Assembly (NCBI GenBank): GCA_003586115.2
Contig: QVOM02000042.1
Span: 34,147,721-34,211,720 of the forward strand
Source of the DNA: Salvator merianae
Taxonomy: Eukaryota > Chordata > Lepidosauria > Squamata > Teiidae
DNA: 64,000 nt
Direction: 5' to 3'
The translations under genes were made by a program, and so were the position numbers. Positions 44,502-54,811 of this stretch are shown one piece after another; the stretch's first letter is position 1; every line of letters starts with the position of its first letter. A model generated the notes under the pieces. The model searched no databases. It was not told where the DNA came from and saw only the letters and a list, made by a program, of their open reading frames with translations.

Positions 44502-44570
44502 CTTCTATTTCACGTGGAAACATTTCTATTTCTATTTCTATGGTCTCTTCTATTTCACGTGGAAACATTT
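44502..44570. repeat. 24-bp perfect direct repeat
   Basis: The same 24 bases (starting CTTCTATTTCACGTGGAAAC) occur at 44502-44525 and 44547-44570, separated by TTTCTA pentamer/hexamer repeats. This is a local duplication of 45 bp. Confidence 0.9.
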
Positions 44571-45111
44571 TAGTCTTCCCAGACATTTCAGCCTCAAAAC
44601 CTTTACAGCGTGGTCGTACATCATAAATTTAATCCGTATCAGAAGAGTACGAGGACTGAATTTGTCTTCTGATCGTTCCCACATTTGCATTTTAACACAG
44701 ACTCAATTCGGACTTCCTTGTTCTCACACTGATATTTCCCATGCTTGGCCCGGAAAAACTGTACCTTTTCTGCCTCCACCCCTTGCCAGATTCCCCTCCC
44801 TGTGCAGTCAGTGATTGGCTGCAGTCACAACGTTCAAATCTTGACATCACAGGGGCGGGAAAGTCAAGCTCCGCTCTCCGTATGACCCCGCTGCTGCCTC
44901 AGAATATGGATTCACTTGCTGGCATTACCAGTCATTCGCCGTTTGCTCCTTCTCCCCTTCCAGCCTGTATCTACACATTAAATCCAAATGCAAAGTAGTC
45001 CGGATTTCGCCGATTTAGTCCAGAAAAACTATGGAAAGGCAAGATCATGCCGGGCCCGCAGGAAGTGAAGATGGCCTGTAAACTGATTAAATGTTGTGTT
45101 GGAACGTGACC
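44571..45111. mobile_element. Possible MITE, relative of 13985-14083
   Basis: The right end in reverse complement reads GGTCACGTTCCAACACAAC. The next block AACTGATTAAAT... with GCCTGTAAACTG is shared with 14045-14083. Several CpGs remain, and an inverted word pair AGTCCGGATT lies near 44997. The left end is unclear and may lie in the duplicated segment just before. Confidence 0.4.
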
Positions 45112-46479
45112 TTAGCATATTTTATTTAGAGCCTTCACAAAGGTATTGTTTGCAGGTGCCCATTTTGTTTTGATTCGGTTAAAATATTCATGTTCTGCTT
45201 TTACAATCTTTAGTTTAGTTTAGTTTTTCTCTTAAACCTTTTTGTTAAATAATTAATAAAACTTATTCCCCACCCATGACTACATTTCTGCAGTATTTTT
45301 GCTTAGGGAATAATTGTGGGGTATATTCACACCAGCATACTAGGAAGCATGAAGCACTTCTCACATTATTAGGGTTGTAAAGATGATTTGCAAAGAAAAG
45401 CTTACAGCTTCCTCATTTCATTATCCCGAGCAATTGCTAGTACAAATAACCAGAGAGGAGGTAGAGGTTTGGGTGTCTCATTTATGAGGGTAACACTAGA
45501 AGGGAAACAGCTGTGATGGATGAAGATTTTTAAAAATGAAGGAAAAACTGATATAGCATCACAGTTCTGAAATTCCGGCTGCAGAGACCTTCCAAACTAA
45601 ACATTTAGAACCAATGGATAGAGTTTCATGCAGGGCTGCTCAACTGCTCTTTTCTGAGGAATTGCTCTATATTGCTTTGAGACAAATGAAGCAAAGTCCT
45701 TTGTTCTACACTGCTATAGACTCCAGATTTTATCCTGGTTTGGGAAGCTTGTTGCTTTCTTGGGATGTCATTTTTAAAACTCTTATCATCTTAGGGAGCC
45801 CCAAAGTATTATTATTTATTTCATTTCGACCATTTAAAAAAATATGAGGGTGGTTCGCAAACAGTAAATATTAAAACGATCACAGTAAAAACAGAACAAC
45901 AGTTAATCCTTTGGCATTCATAGTTTTAATAACCACAGATTTTATATATTAGCAACGAAAAAAACAAAAACTCAAACATGACCACTTCTGGGCCCTTCAT
46001 TATTCACAAGTCCCCACATCTGTGCTATTTTATCAGAACAGATCCCTTAAAAACCCAGGGCTGGCCCAAGGGACAAACTGATTCGACTTCTGGCTCATTT
46101 CTAGGGACTTGGGAGCCACCAAGTAATTCGCCTTGAGCACGATGAGTTTTGCTGAGTGCTCTGAGAAATGACTGATAGTCACTTCCTGAGCAACTTCCTA
46201 CATCAGCCCTGTTTATCTCACCACCACCCTAGGCTGCCCACTGTGCCACCCGCCATTACCACCAGGCCACCTCTGTTCATGCCATGCTGGCCCTTTTGAG
46301 ACCTAATGCGGGAACAATCCTGCCAGCTGTCCTGCTGTAAAAAGCAGCGAGCCCAGCAGGACTGACTGGCCACCCTGCAGGCTTCAGTTGCTGCAGCACT
46401 GGTACATGCCACCCACCAGTGGGAGGGAGCAAACAGGTGAGGATGCCCAGTCAGGTGGGGTTGCTGGCCTACCCCTTCG
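45112..46479. other. Unassigned non-coding sequence
   Basis: A LINE-like tail fragment (45800-45905) is listed separately. I see no exon. Confidence 0.4.
45800..45905 (-). repeat. LINE/SINE-type 3' tail
   Basis: TTATTTCATTTCGACCA is followed by GGGTGGTTCGCAAACAG and A-rich sequence, a diverged copy of the tails at 22771 and 42062. Confidence 0.5.
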
Positions 46480-46600
46480 AGGGAATGCCCACATGACCTA
46501 CACCTCAAGTGGATGCCCTTGTGGAGATGTCCACATGGTCTACTCCTCAAGGGAATGCCCTACCTGGCCTACTTCTTGAGGGGATACCCTCATGGATATT
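46480..46600. repeat. Degenerate ~30-bp minisatellite
   Basis: Four imperfect units share the frame GGCCTAC..CTC.AGGGAATGCCC: about 46482, 46510, 46543 and 46572. The associated 110-codon minus-strand frame (46218-46550) repeats the same words and is not a gene. Confidence 0.65.
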
Positions 46601-47439
46601 AAAGTCTTAATGTGGTGGGGGAAGCAGAGGATGCAGCAGAGTCTTGAGATAGTCATCACCAGATGGGAGAGCTACAGAGGTGGATGGGAAGAGGGAGAAC
46701 CTGGGTACAGTGCTGAGCTGCGTGAGAGCTGCAGGCAGGCAGGCAGGCAGGCAGGAGAAAGTGCTGGGGGTGGGTGGGAAGTCAGGGGCAGTGCAGCTCT
46801 CCTCTGAGTCACCCTTAGGCTGCACGATGCCAGACCCCTTTTCTGTCTCTCGGCTCCCAGCAGGGTGGGCTCTGTCCCCACTTTACCCAACCCCCACTCT
46901 GTGTCTTGCCTTGGGATGATTGAACCTATAGGACCAGCACTGTGTGAATATCAAGAGCTCTCCGTACAATAAAAATCGGTTAAAATTGCTGTAAGTAATA
47001 TGTGAACCAATAGTCCCCTAAAAAAAAAGGAAAGATCCAAATAACCCCAAAGGATCTATCAATGAAGCACTCTGGAAAAAAAAAACTTACTATGTCACTG
47101 TAATAATGTAAATATATCACTATATATTTCTTTCTAAATCAGTTAAAAGGTTTTTTTGGGTTTTTTTTGACATATATCTTGCAATAATTGGTTGTACAAT
47201 TTTGCTGGTGCTGTACCTTTTAACCTTCTTTATTGTGATACTATACTTGCAGTTTTATGTCAACACTTATAAATAGAAATTCATGGTGATGAATTTGCAT
47301 TATTACATGACATAGTACATTTGTTTTCAGAGTGCATAACTGATGGAACCTTTAGCTCTTCATCCTAAAATTACTGTAGAACACTTTGTATTTTTAGTAT
47401 TATTGTTGCTATCGCTATCACATTATTGAAAATATTTTT
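46601..47439. other. Unassigned non-coding sequence with a GCAG microsatellite
   Basis: No exon was recognised. The tetramer run is listed separately. Confidence 0.35.
46731..46755. repeat. (GCAG)6 microsatellite
   Basis: Six GCAG tetramers, GCAGGCAGGCAGGCAGGCAG and onward. Confidence 0.9.
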
Positions 47440-47530
47440 ATAGCCTACTCTTCTGTTGAAGAAACTGTCCAACCGGCTTACAAATAGTTCAAAAGCAATA
47501 AAAAGCAATTCCAAATAAACAAAGAGCAGT
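47440..47530 (-). repeat. LINE/SINE-type 3' tail
   Basis: TTTTTATAGCCTACTCTTC is followed by CCAACCGGCTTACAAATAG and A-rich sequence, another diverged tail of the common type. Confidence 0.45.
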
Positions 47531-49003
47531 TCGCAACAAAAAATGGAAACAGGAATGGGGAAAAAATGCAAAACAGGTAAATCCAGGCTTTCCATTCTTA
47601 AAAGCACTCTTATAATGACTTGCATGGGTGGCAACACAAGCACCTGATTATTTTTCTGCCCATGAAGTTGAACTGCTAAATGCTAAACATCCTGATGTGG
47701 TTGTGAGAATGAAAAAACAGCACATAATTAATCATTTTGCAGCTCATCACACTTCTTTAAATCAGGACAATGAGAATGACTTGTGCTTCCACCTGGAGCT
47801 TGAGGTGGTTTCCAGAGGGAGATCCGATGTACGCTTCTCAACATGAGGTGTGGGGGAATGGGGGAAGATTCTATTCAATTGCAGACAAACCAATTGTGAG
47901 GTCCATGTGGGATGTCTCACCTCTGAGTAAAGCAATTTCCCAGTGTCCTTTGCGAAAAGCATGGCCAAAGGAACAGCAGAGCAGACTGAGCGAGCGCGTG
48001 AAGCTTTTCTCAAACAAAAACATGACTGAGGCCCAGGGGAGGAAAGTTCTCATCGGTCCAGGTTCTCCCTTCCTCCTCCTCCTCCTCAAGGAATTTACCA
48101 CTGTTACACTTATCCTTCCCCCAAGCACTCCTTTATATATAAGGGTAGAACAGGGGGCTTAAATTTTATTACTGTGTTAGCTGAGTACTTCAGTCTATAT
48201 ACTGTACGTCCCTCTAGAGGCCAGCAAAGTATCAGAAAACAGCAGCAGCAACCAGGCAAGAGGCTGCTGCACAGACCAGAGACTTAACTGCATTCTGTAT
48301 ATTACATTACAAGCTTCTGCCAGTTTTCCAAGTTCTGCCTGGCTCTCGTATCCCGTCTGATTCATACAGCACTTACTGCTGCAACTTAAAACCATGCCAT
48401 TCCTTTTTAGGACCACAGACGCACCAAATGAGCTCTCTTGCCCTGATGTACATTGGGAGATCTTCGGGGGCCTTCAAAGAGTTCTGGAGAAGAGGAAACA
48501 AAGCTTTGGAGTGGTGATATCTTTTACTGAAGAGGGATGGAGACGTGGAAATTACAGCCCTGCACAAATTCCTGATTTATAAATCATCTGGTATTGATTG
48601 CAACCTCTACCAATATTCTTTTCCTTTGTTTAGAATGGATGGTGCATTTATTAAGCCAGTGGACGCCTTCCAAAGCACTTTTCATGCGGACTCAGATTAT
48701 TGTTTCTAATTGCTATGAGTAGTGCAGTGGAGGAACTTTGAAAATTATTGATTCCTTTTCCAACATTCTCCCCAAAATAATGAGTTGTGATTATGAATTA
48801 TAGCTGCAGAGGTAGGATGCGAGTGTCTGTTTCTATGGTATATGAAAAAGTTCCCCACAGAGAAATTTGGGGCTGCTCTGGTAATGTGTGAACATCTCAA
48901 TCAAAGTGCTGATGAGGGAAATTACACTGATGCTGTTCATATCCAAATCAGGAGGAGAAGATGCGGTATTAAGACTGAAAAGAGGAAACCACTACCCCTC
49001 TAA
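47531..49003. other. Unassigned non-coding sequence
   Basis: No exon recognised. Frames at 47628-48162 have weak coding look but no motif, start context or splice evidence that I can defend. Confidence 0.35.
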
Positions 49004-49193
49004 GAGCCCATTCACACCTCATTCCACTTTCGGATTGAAAAAGCACATCAGCAAAGTGACTAATCATTTTCTTTCCACATTATCTAAGCTCAAGGTGAAT
49101 TTTCTGAGTTAGATAAGAAAACATCTTATTACTTCATGGATGTGTTCTCTCAGTCAGAAAATGGACCAAAGCTGGATTAAAACTTAGATGTTG
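49004..49193. mobile_element. Palindromic MITE (relative of 32485)
   Basis: The left end is GAGCCCATTCACACCTCATT. The inner palindrome TTATCTAAGCTC...GAGTTAGATAA spans about 49080-49115. The right arm GGACCAAAGCTGGATTAAAA followed by CTTAGATG matches 33140-33155. The right terminus is lost. Confidence 0.55.
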
Positions 49194-49361
49194 TTGAACT
49201 CCAACTTCCTTTACCCCCACTCAGGAAGAACAATCAGGGATGATCGGAGCTCTTACCCAGCAGCATCTACACAGCTACTGCCTGGGAAACTGCCCTTGTT
49301 GGAACCTCCCAACTCTGCATCAAGGACAGTTTCCCAAGCAGTTCAGCCCTCCTGTACTGTC
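49194..49361. other. Unassigned non-coding sequence
   Basis: No gene or repeat signature could be recognised. Confidence 0.3.
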
Positions 49362-49520
49362 CAATGGCAGCAGACCATCGCTTTAAGGGTGGGTGTTCGG
49401 AACCCATGGGAAGGGAGCGACTGCTGTTCGTGGGGCCTCCTGGCCCCACGAACAGCAATCACCCCTTTCCCGCAGGTTCTGAATACCCACCCTTAAAGTG
49501 ATGGGCTGCTGCTGCTGTCC
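49362..49520. mobile_element. Long perfect-type hairpin (foldback element)
   Basis: Arm 49368-49440 and arm 49441-49514 are complementary over about 70 bp with some mismatches and essentially no loop. Key words are CTTTAAGGGTGGGT with ACCCACCCTTAAAG, and GCTGTTCGTGGGGCC with GGCCCCACGAACAGC. Both outer ends carry CTGTCCAAT. One arm recurs at 24770-24850. Confidence 0.75.
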
Positions 49521-49552
49521 AATCTTAACAGATTTTAATAATACTACAGAAC

Positions 49553-49695
49553 ATTAAGGGAGTGCCTGGAAATAATAGGGTTGCTGGTTTGATCCCCAGC
49601 CACACCCCAGAAGTAGGCAATGGCAAACCACTTCTGTATCCTTGCCAAGAAAACTGCATTGAGGTGCCCATGCAGTCAACAGGAACCAGCCACAA
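49553..49695 (+). mobile_element. tRNA-derived SINE
   Basis: B box GGTTTGATCCC at 49586-49596, then the body TAGGCAATGGCAAACCACTT and TCCTTGCCAAGAAAACTGC, as in the minus-strand copies at 1190 and 27550. The A-box half is decayed. Confidence 0.65.
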
Positions 49696-51096
49696 TTAGG
49701 TGGTACCCCACAACAGAACATTCCCACGATGAATCAATTTCCTTGCTGAAAAGATAACATATGAACTCACGAAAGCACTCATGCAAGCAATCAGCAACCA
49801 CCGTCACCCCCCAAAAAATCCGATGTTGAACATTTGACAATTAAAGCCTTTTGAATCCAGATTTATGAGGCAGCCACATTAAAGTAAACAAGGAAGTTGT
49901 GATCTTACCTATCGGAAAACTTTCAGAAACATATTTTTATGGTGGTTCTTGCTAGAAAACCTTTCTTAAGGGCATTTGAAAGGCTTCAGGTTTTTGCGCT
50001 GGAGATTTATTTTTAGAGTTAAGCTCTTGATCTCTAAGTCATACAGTGGAAATGAAGAAATCTGTTAATAAAAACGATCTCAAGATCCTGCTCTTGTTTT
50101 TCTTTTTCTTTTTTTTTTCAGGTTGCAAGGGGAGGAATCTTCCTCATTTCAATTAACAAGCCTTTTTTTTTTAAGAAGCAACATGAAATGTTCCACGTGT
50201 AATTTTACCTCTTTGGTTTTACCGTACGGATAAAGGCCCAATGTGGGGTGGGGGTCTTGAAGCAGAATTTTCCACACTTTTGTAAGCAGAAGGCATTTTT
50301 CAAAGAGGCTATAGTCATGTGGGTGGGCAAGAGGATGGATGGATAGAGAGACGGAAAAGGGAGTTTCCTTCGTGGGTTTCCAATAATTGGTATGTGGTTT
50401 GCATTCCATTCATCTGAAGGACTGGGTTATTAATCAGAAGCAGGCACAGGCTACTAAAACTACCTCTAGCATTCAAAAACATGCACCAGTGTGTTTTCTC
50501 ACATGCATCTTTGACTTCACACCCACAGTCCCCTGAGAGAGGCTGTGGTCATTTCCTCCCATAAGCTCAGCTGCATAGGAGCTATAATAGGAACCACTTT
50601 GGAAGTCTTTTTCCAGGGAAAGGGTTTACTGATTGCTAGGTTCAGAAGTGGGGACTCTCATTTTAGAGTGAATCTCTCCCTCTCTCTCTCTTGTTTTTGC
50701 TCTTTCAAATTGGCTTAACTTATATGCAGAAGAAATTGATGTGGGAACAATCCAGTTTGGGAGGAAAATACATCTGGACAGAGTCATGGAGGTCTGGCAA
50801 GCTTGCCTGGCACCTGGTAGCTGGACATTAAAGCGGCCAGACGGCGAACCGAGCTCTGCTGCTGGCAGCAAGGTTTACTGTGTGGTTAGCAAACATACAA
50901 AGGATCTGTCTAGGAGGATCACGTGGTCACACAAGCTTTCTTGGATTCTCGCCTAGTGGAGGACAAGAAATGTGGCGTTTTGGTTGCTGTGACCAGTCAA
51001 ATAGGGAATTGGCTAATGGAAAGAACTGGTTAGGAAGGCAGCTATGGTTTTTGGCTAGGTTCACTGCACGCCAGCAGAAAACAGTACTGGAAACCG
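49696..51096. other. Unassigned non-coding sequence
   Basis: No exon, RNA gene or defined repeat could be recognised. Confidence 0.35.
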
Positions 51097-51230
51097 GGGC
51101 CCTTTCTGCACTGGGCCTTATTCTGGATTATATCCTGGAATGGGGGGGGGCTCCCTTCCGTACCAGCATGCAGACCACAGACCCCTATTCCGGGATATAA
51201 TCTGGAATAAGGCCCAGGGTAGGAAAGGCC
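51097..51230. mobile_element. GGC-terminus MITE, 134-bp deletion form
   Basis: The left end is GGGCCCTTTCTGCACTGGGC. The right end in reverse complement is GGCCTTTCCTACCCTGGGCC. The arms TTATTCTGGATTATATCCTG and the complement near 51190-51215 make almost the entire element a hairpin. It is a close relative of 16137-16316. The flanking trinucleotides do not match. Confidence 0.75.
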
Positions 51231-51513
51231 TAGGGTTCAAAGTCTAGCACAGGCATCAACTTAGTGGATGGTTTGTAGTTAGCTGCTCTTCAGCTGTCAG
51301 CCTCTCTACTTGCAAAACAGAGTGCTCCACCCCAGTCATAGTCCCCAAGGTTTCCTGCATCTATAGTTGGCTGTGGGCACTTTGAAGCTGCCTGAAGTTC
51401 CTTGCAACTTTTTGAAATGCGGACTGGAAAGAAAAGGGTTCTCAGTCTGTTTCCACCTCTGAAATAAATATACTTTCTTTGATCTCCTTTTGGCAAGCTG
51501 AAAAGGCATCAAA
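51231..51513. other. Unassigned non-coding sequence
   Basis: No gene or repeat signature could be recognised. Confidence 0.3.
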
Positions 51514-52077
51514 GGCTACAGACACACCTTACTCTTTTTTTTTTAATGGAAGACATCCTGTGTCTGGAGGGGTCAGACCTGAAAGTCTGCTTCTGTTTCT
51601 TCTGCAGACTTTCTTTCCCTGATTGGGACTATCCACTATGCAGACTATTCCAGCATTGAGTTTGTTTCTGCTGCAAGAAATGGACCCAGGTGAAGGGCTG
51701 CAAGGAAAAAAGTCTGACCCTGGAGCAGGGAGGACTCCATCTGTGCTACCACTGCCACACCAAGCTTCCATGATTCCTCTTGCCTGGTAAAAGGTAAGTT
51801 TCAGCATGGTGGTGGTGGGGTCTTCTACTGCTGCTGCCACTACCACTGCCATGCCACTGCACCCACTGCTATCACTGCCCCATCACCACCGTGCCACTGC
51901 ACCACCCCCACCCTCACTCCCCCACCACGCCATGGCATACCTGCCACTGAAACTTACCTTTTACCAGGTGAAGGGGCTCATGAAGGCTCGATGGTGGCAT
52001 GGTAGGTGTGACAAAAACAGCCTGATTTCCCTGACTATTCTGGAGATGGATTATCTGGTTAGGGTGTGACCATAGTC
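51514..52077. mobile_element. GGC-terminus foldback MITE with AAA target duplication
   Basis: The left terminus is GGCTACAGACACACCTTAC, and the right terminus in reverse complement is GACTATGGTCACACCCTAAC. Flanks are AAA (51511-51513) and AAA (52078-52080). An inner inverted repeat CTGGTAAAAGGTAAGTTTCA (about 51783) and its complement (about 51949) enclose a core of CCACTGC/CACC-rich sequence. Terminal words are shared with 52393 and 20467. Confidence 0.75.
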
Positions 52078-52392
52078 AAAGAGGGTGTATGCAATCAACA
52101 TACAAACTGCTGCCCCTCATTGGCTCATGGGACCATTGAATCACATATTGGCTCTCAAGAAATATTTTCAAAGAGGGGCTCAGGCAGAGTGGCACAGGCC
52201 ACAATTCCTAGATTAACAACAGAAGCATCTTCCATGAATTGAGTATTGAAACATGAGTTCTTAATCTGGACACACCCACACATATGTTTATGGAAAATCA
52301 ACTCATTTTCCCAGTTTAGATGGGCTCAAACTAAAGGAAGAATCATAACCTACTGTGATGCTCATTTCAGCTGCTCTGGAGAAGAACACTTT
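52078..52392. other. Unassigned non-coding sequence
   Basis: No gene or repeat signature could be recognised. Confidence 0.3.
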
Positions 52393-52990
52393 GGCCAGGG
52401 TTACATCTCAAATTTTTGAAAATGGAGGCTGGCTTAAGTCCTGATAAACCAGACACTAAATTGTGTTACCATTTTTTCTGAAGACTCTTCTGCATGGAAT
52501 GGAATTATCCTAAATTTGGATAATCCCAGCACTGAGTCCAAGAAACAGATCCAGCCAGGCTACCACCTGCCACCCTCCCGATGTCCCCCCCACACCATGC
52601 CTGCCTTCTGCCCCCCACTCCCCCATTGTCCACTGCAGCCATGGCTGCAGCTGCCTCCTGCCACCACCCGATGCCCTTGCTGCTTACCTCCACCTCCCTG
52701 ATGCTCCACCACCAACCTGAAGCCCCCCATCATCTCCTGCCACCCCCATTCCCCTGATACCCACTGCGGCCATGGCCACAGCTGCCTTCCTCCACACCCC
52801 TGCCACCCCACCTTCTGCCATTCCCCTGCCTCCCCCCACCTCCTACCCCTGACCTAAATTTACTTTTTATCAGGAGGGCTTGGGTGACAGGAGTGCAGTA
52901 AGGTGTGACCGCGCTGGAGGAAGTCCAAAATGGCCTCATTCCCCTATCCCTCCCAGGTTTGGACTAAAATGTAAAAATGTGACTATGGCC
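52393..52990. mobile_element. GGC-terminus C-rich MITE with TTT target duplication (relative of 20467)
   Basis: The left terminus is GGCCAGGGTTACAT, and the right terminus in reverse complement is GGCCATAGTCACAT, 11/14 identical. Flanks are TTT (52390-52392) and TTT (52991-52993). The hairpin ATTATCCTAAATTTGGATAAT lies at 52503-52523. The core is C-rich on this strand, with repeated CCACCTCC/CCTGCCAC words, the mirror of the G-rich core at 20800-21230. Confidence 0.85.
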
Positions 52991-53148
52991 TTTAAATCTT
53001 AACTAATGGAGTCTGTCGTGGTCAGCCCACCATGAATATCAAGTCATTTTCTCCCTTTTCCACAAAAATAATTTGAATTATCAGACTTTTTAGAGTTGTG
53101 GTATGCAAAAGACCCATCACACATAATCTGTGCCCATGTTAAGTCATA

Positions 53149-53565
53149 GGTTGGTTCTAGACACCAGCCAAATAAAGCATAAACAGGAGATATTCCAGAG
53201 AAAAACTCCTCCAGAATAATCACCTGCTGTCCTGACAGTGCATGGACTGTACTGTCTTTGAGCTTTTGGGAGCTGCAGATTTCTGGATATTTCACCAGTG
53301 CAAAATATCTGGATGTGTGTAAACGCAACCACCACGCATGTGTGGCCGTCTTTTCTGGCCCATGTGCACACAACTAACAACAAACAACAATGGTGCCTCC
53401 ATCCACAAGGTAAGGTTTAGCGTTATTTTGGGAAAACCTGCCATGAGAGTTGGGTTTTCCCAAAATAGTCTACCATGCATAATAGGGGGAATATAGCATA
53501 GCTGTAGTGGGGTTGCCACAGTGGTGCCATATTGGTGGTATTATTCCCCGCATTTGGATGCAGCC
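53149..53565. mobile_element. GGC-terminus MITE (family 2)
   Basis: The left terminus is GGTTGGTTCTAGACACC, and the right terminus in reverse complement is GGCTGCATCCAAATGCG. Flanks are ATA and ATT, one mismatch. Collinear with 35253-35696 over most of its length. Confidence 0.7.
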
Positions 53566-54724
53566 ATTGAATGGTCTCCAAAATAAAGGGAGAACAAGCA
53601 TGTGGTTGTTCACATTTTCAAACTGCTTGACAGTTCAGATGAGCACTGAAGCTCTTCGATGGGTCATCCAGTGTTTAACTGAATGCATGAAAGAGTTAGT
53701 TATGGAGAAGTTTAATGCCAAATGAATTTATAGGTATTCATGCTGATTAGATTTCTGTTCACACAAATTTCTGTTCATATGGATTTCCCATCCTTGTTTC
53801 AAACAGATCTATAGAAATACAGATGAACTCAGTTTTATGAAGTCTGCACACATTTTGCCTGTATATTGTATACATTTTTATATGCATTCATTTTCAATGC
53901 ATATGGAATAAGAAAATATAAAAAAACCCACAATGGCAGATCTGGAAGCAGAACAGAAATCATGAAAACTAATTGTGAGTGAAAACACACACACCATTTC
54001 CCCCACCCCTAAAAAGGACCCCATTTTTCTCTTCCACCAGATCTTCCTGGTTCCTAAAGCAATTCCTGGTTCAATGAAGCTCAATGAAGTTCTCCCTCTC
54101 AACCTTCTGCTTTTACAAAACATTGAAGATAATCCAGCCAGAGTCAAAAACCTGTAATTATTTCATAACTGTGCCTGATTTGCCAGACGTGATCACAGTG
54201 ATCCTGATATCGTTCTGGAATATAAACCCGATTTACCAGTTTATGGTTATTCCGGTAAAATTAACTACCGTAATGCAATATCCTGTTATTCTGTAATTGC
54301 AGCTCTGTCTGGATTACAGTGTGAGAAGTACAGCAAGAGTTCAGCACGAGCTGTTGCTACCCAGAAATACTTCATGTGATACTATTGTTCACCTGTATGG
54401 CTCAACAGAAGAATTAGATCACATAGAAAGAAAATCTCGCAGCGAATGCTAATTGCAGCAAATGCTAAAATGCAGAGTATCGATTGAATGTCTAGACAAT
54501 GTGGAATAATTTCGGATGTGCTTTATGCCTGTAAATCGCGAAACTGCAGAATAAATAAGTGATGTCTAGGGGCAGCCAATAACATGCAAGGTGCCTACGC
54601 TGCTGGTTTTCAGACGCAAATTGGATTATCTTTTTACCCAGACCTTCCCAGAGTGAATGTTTGTTGACTAGTTTCCTCTATCTTTGATTTTAATCGTGCT
54701 TTTATATAACTGCTATAATTTTAG
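53566..54724. other. Low-repeat sequence without recognised genes
   Basis: No exon, RNA gene or repeat was recognised. The region 54160-54560 is free of repeat signatures. Confidence 0.35.
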
Positions 54725-54811
54725 CTGTTTTTATTCTCTATGATATGTAAACTACTTTGAGATTACATTTTAATGGGAAGCTTTATACAAATATTTTAAA
54801 TAAACAAACAA
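54725..54811 (+). repeat. LINE/SINE-type 3' tail
   Basis: GTAAACTACTTTGAGATTAC is followed by GGGAAGCTTTATACAAATA and a TAAACAAACAAA end, the plus-strand version of the common retroposon tail. Confidence 0.6.

Noticed and set aside
46480..46600. Possible CRISPR-like array
   Set aside because: Units are imperfect, directly adjoining and lack unique spacers; the genome is vertebrate.
47628..48162. Possible exon (plus-strand frames around 47628-48162)
   Set aside because: The two frames shift relative to each other, and no conserved motif or consistent splice sites could be defended.
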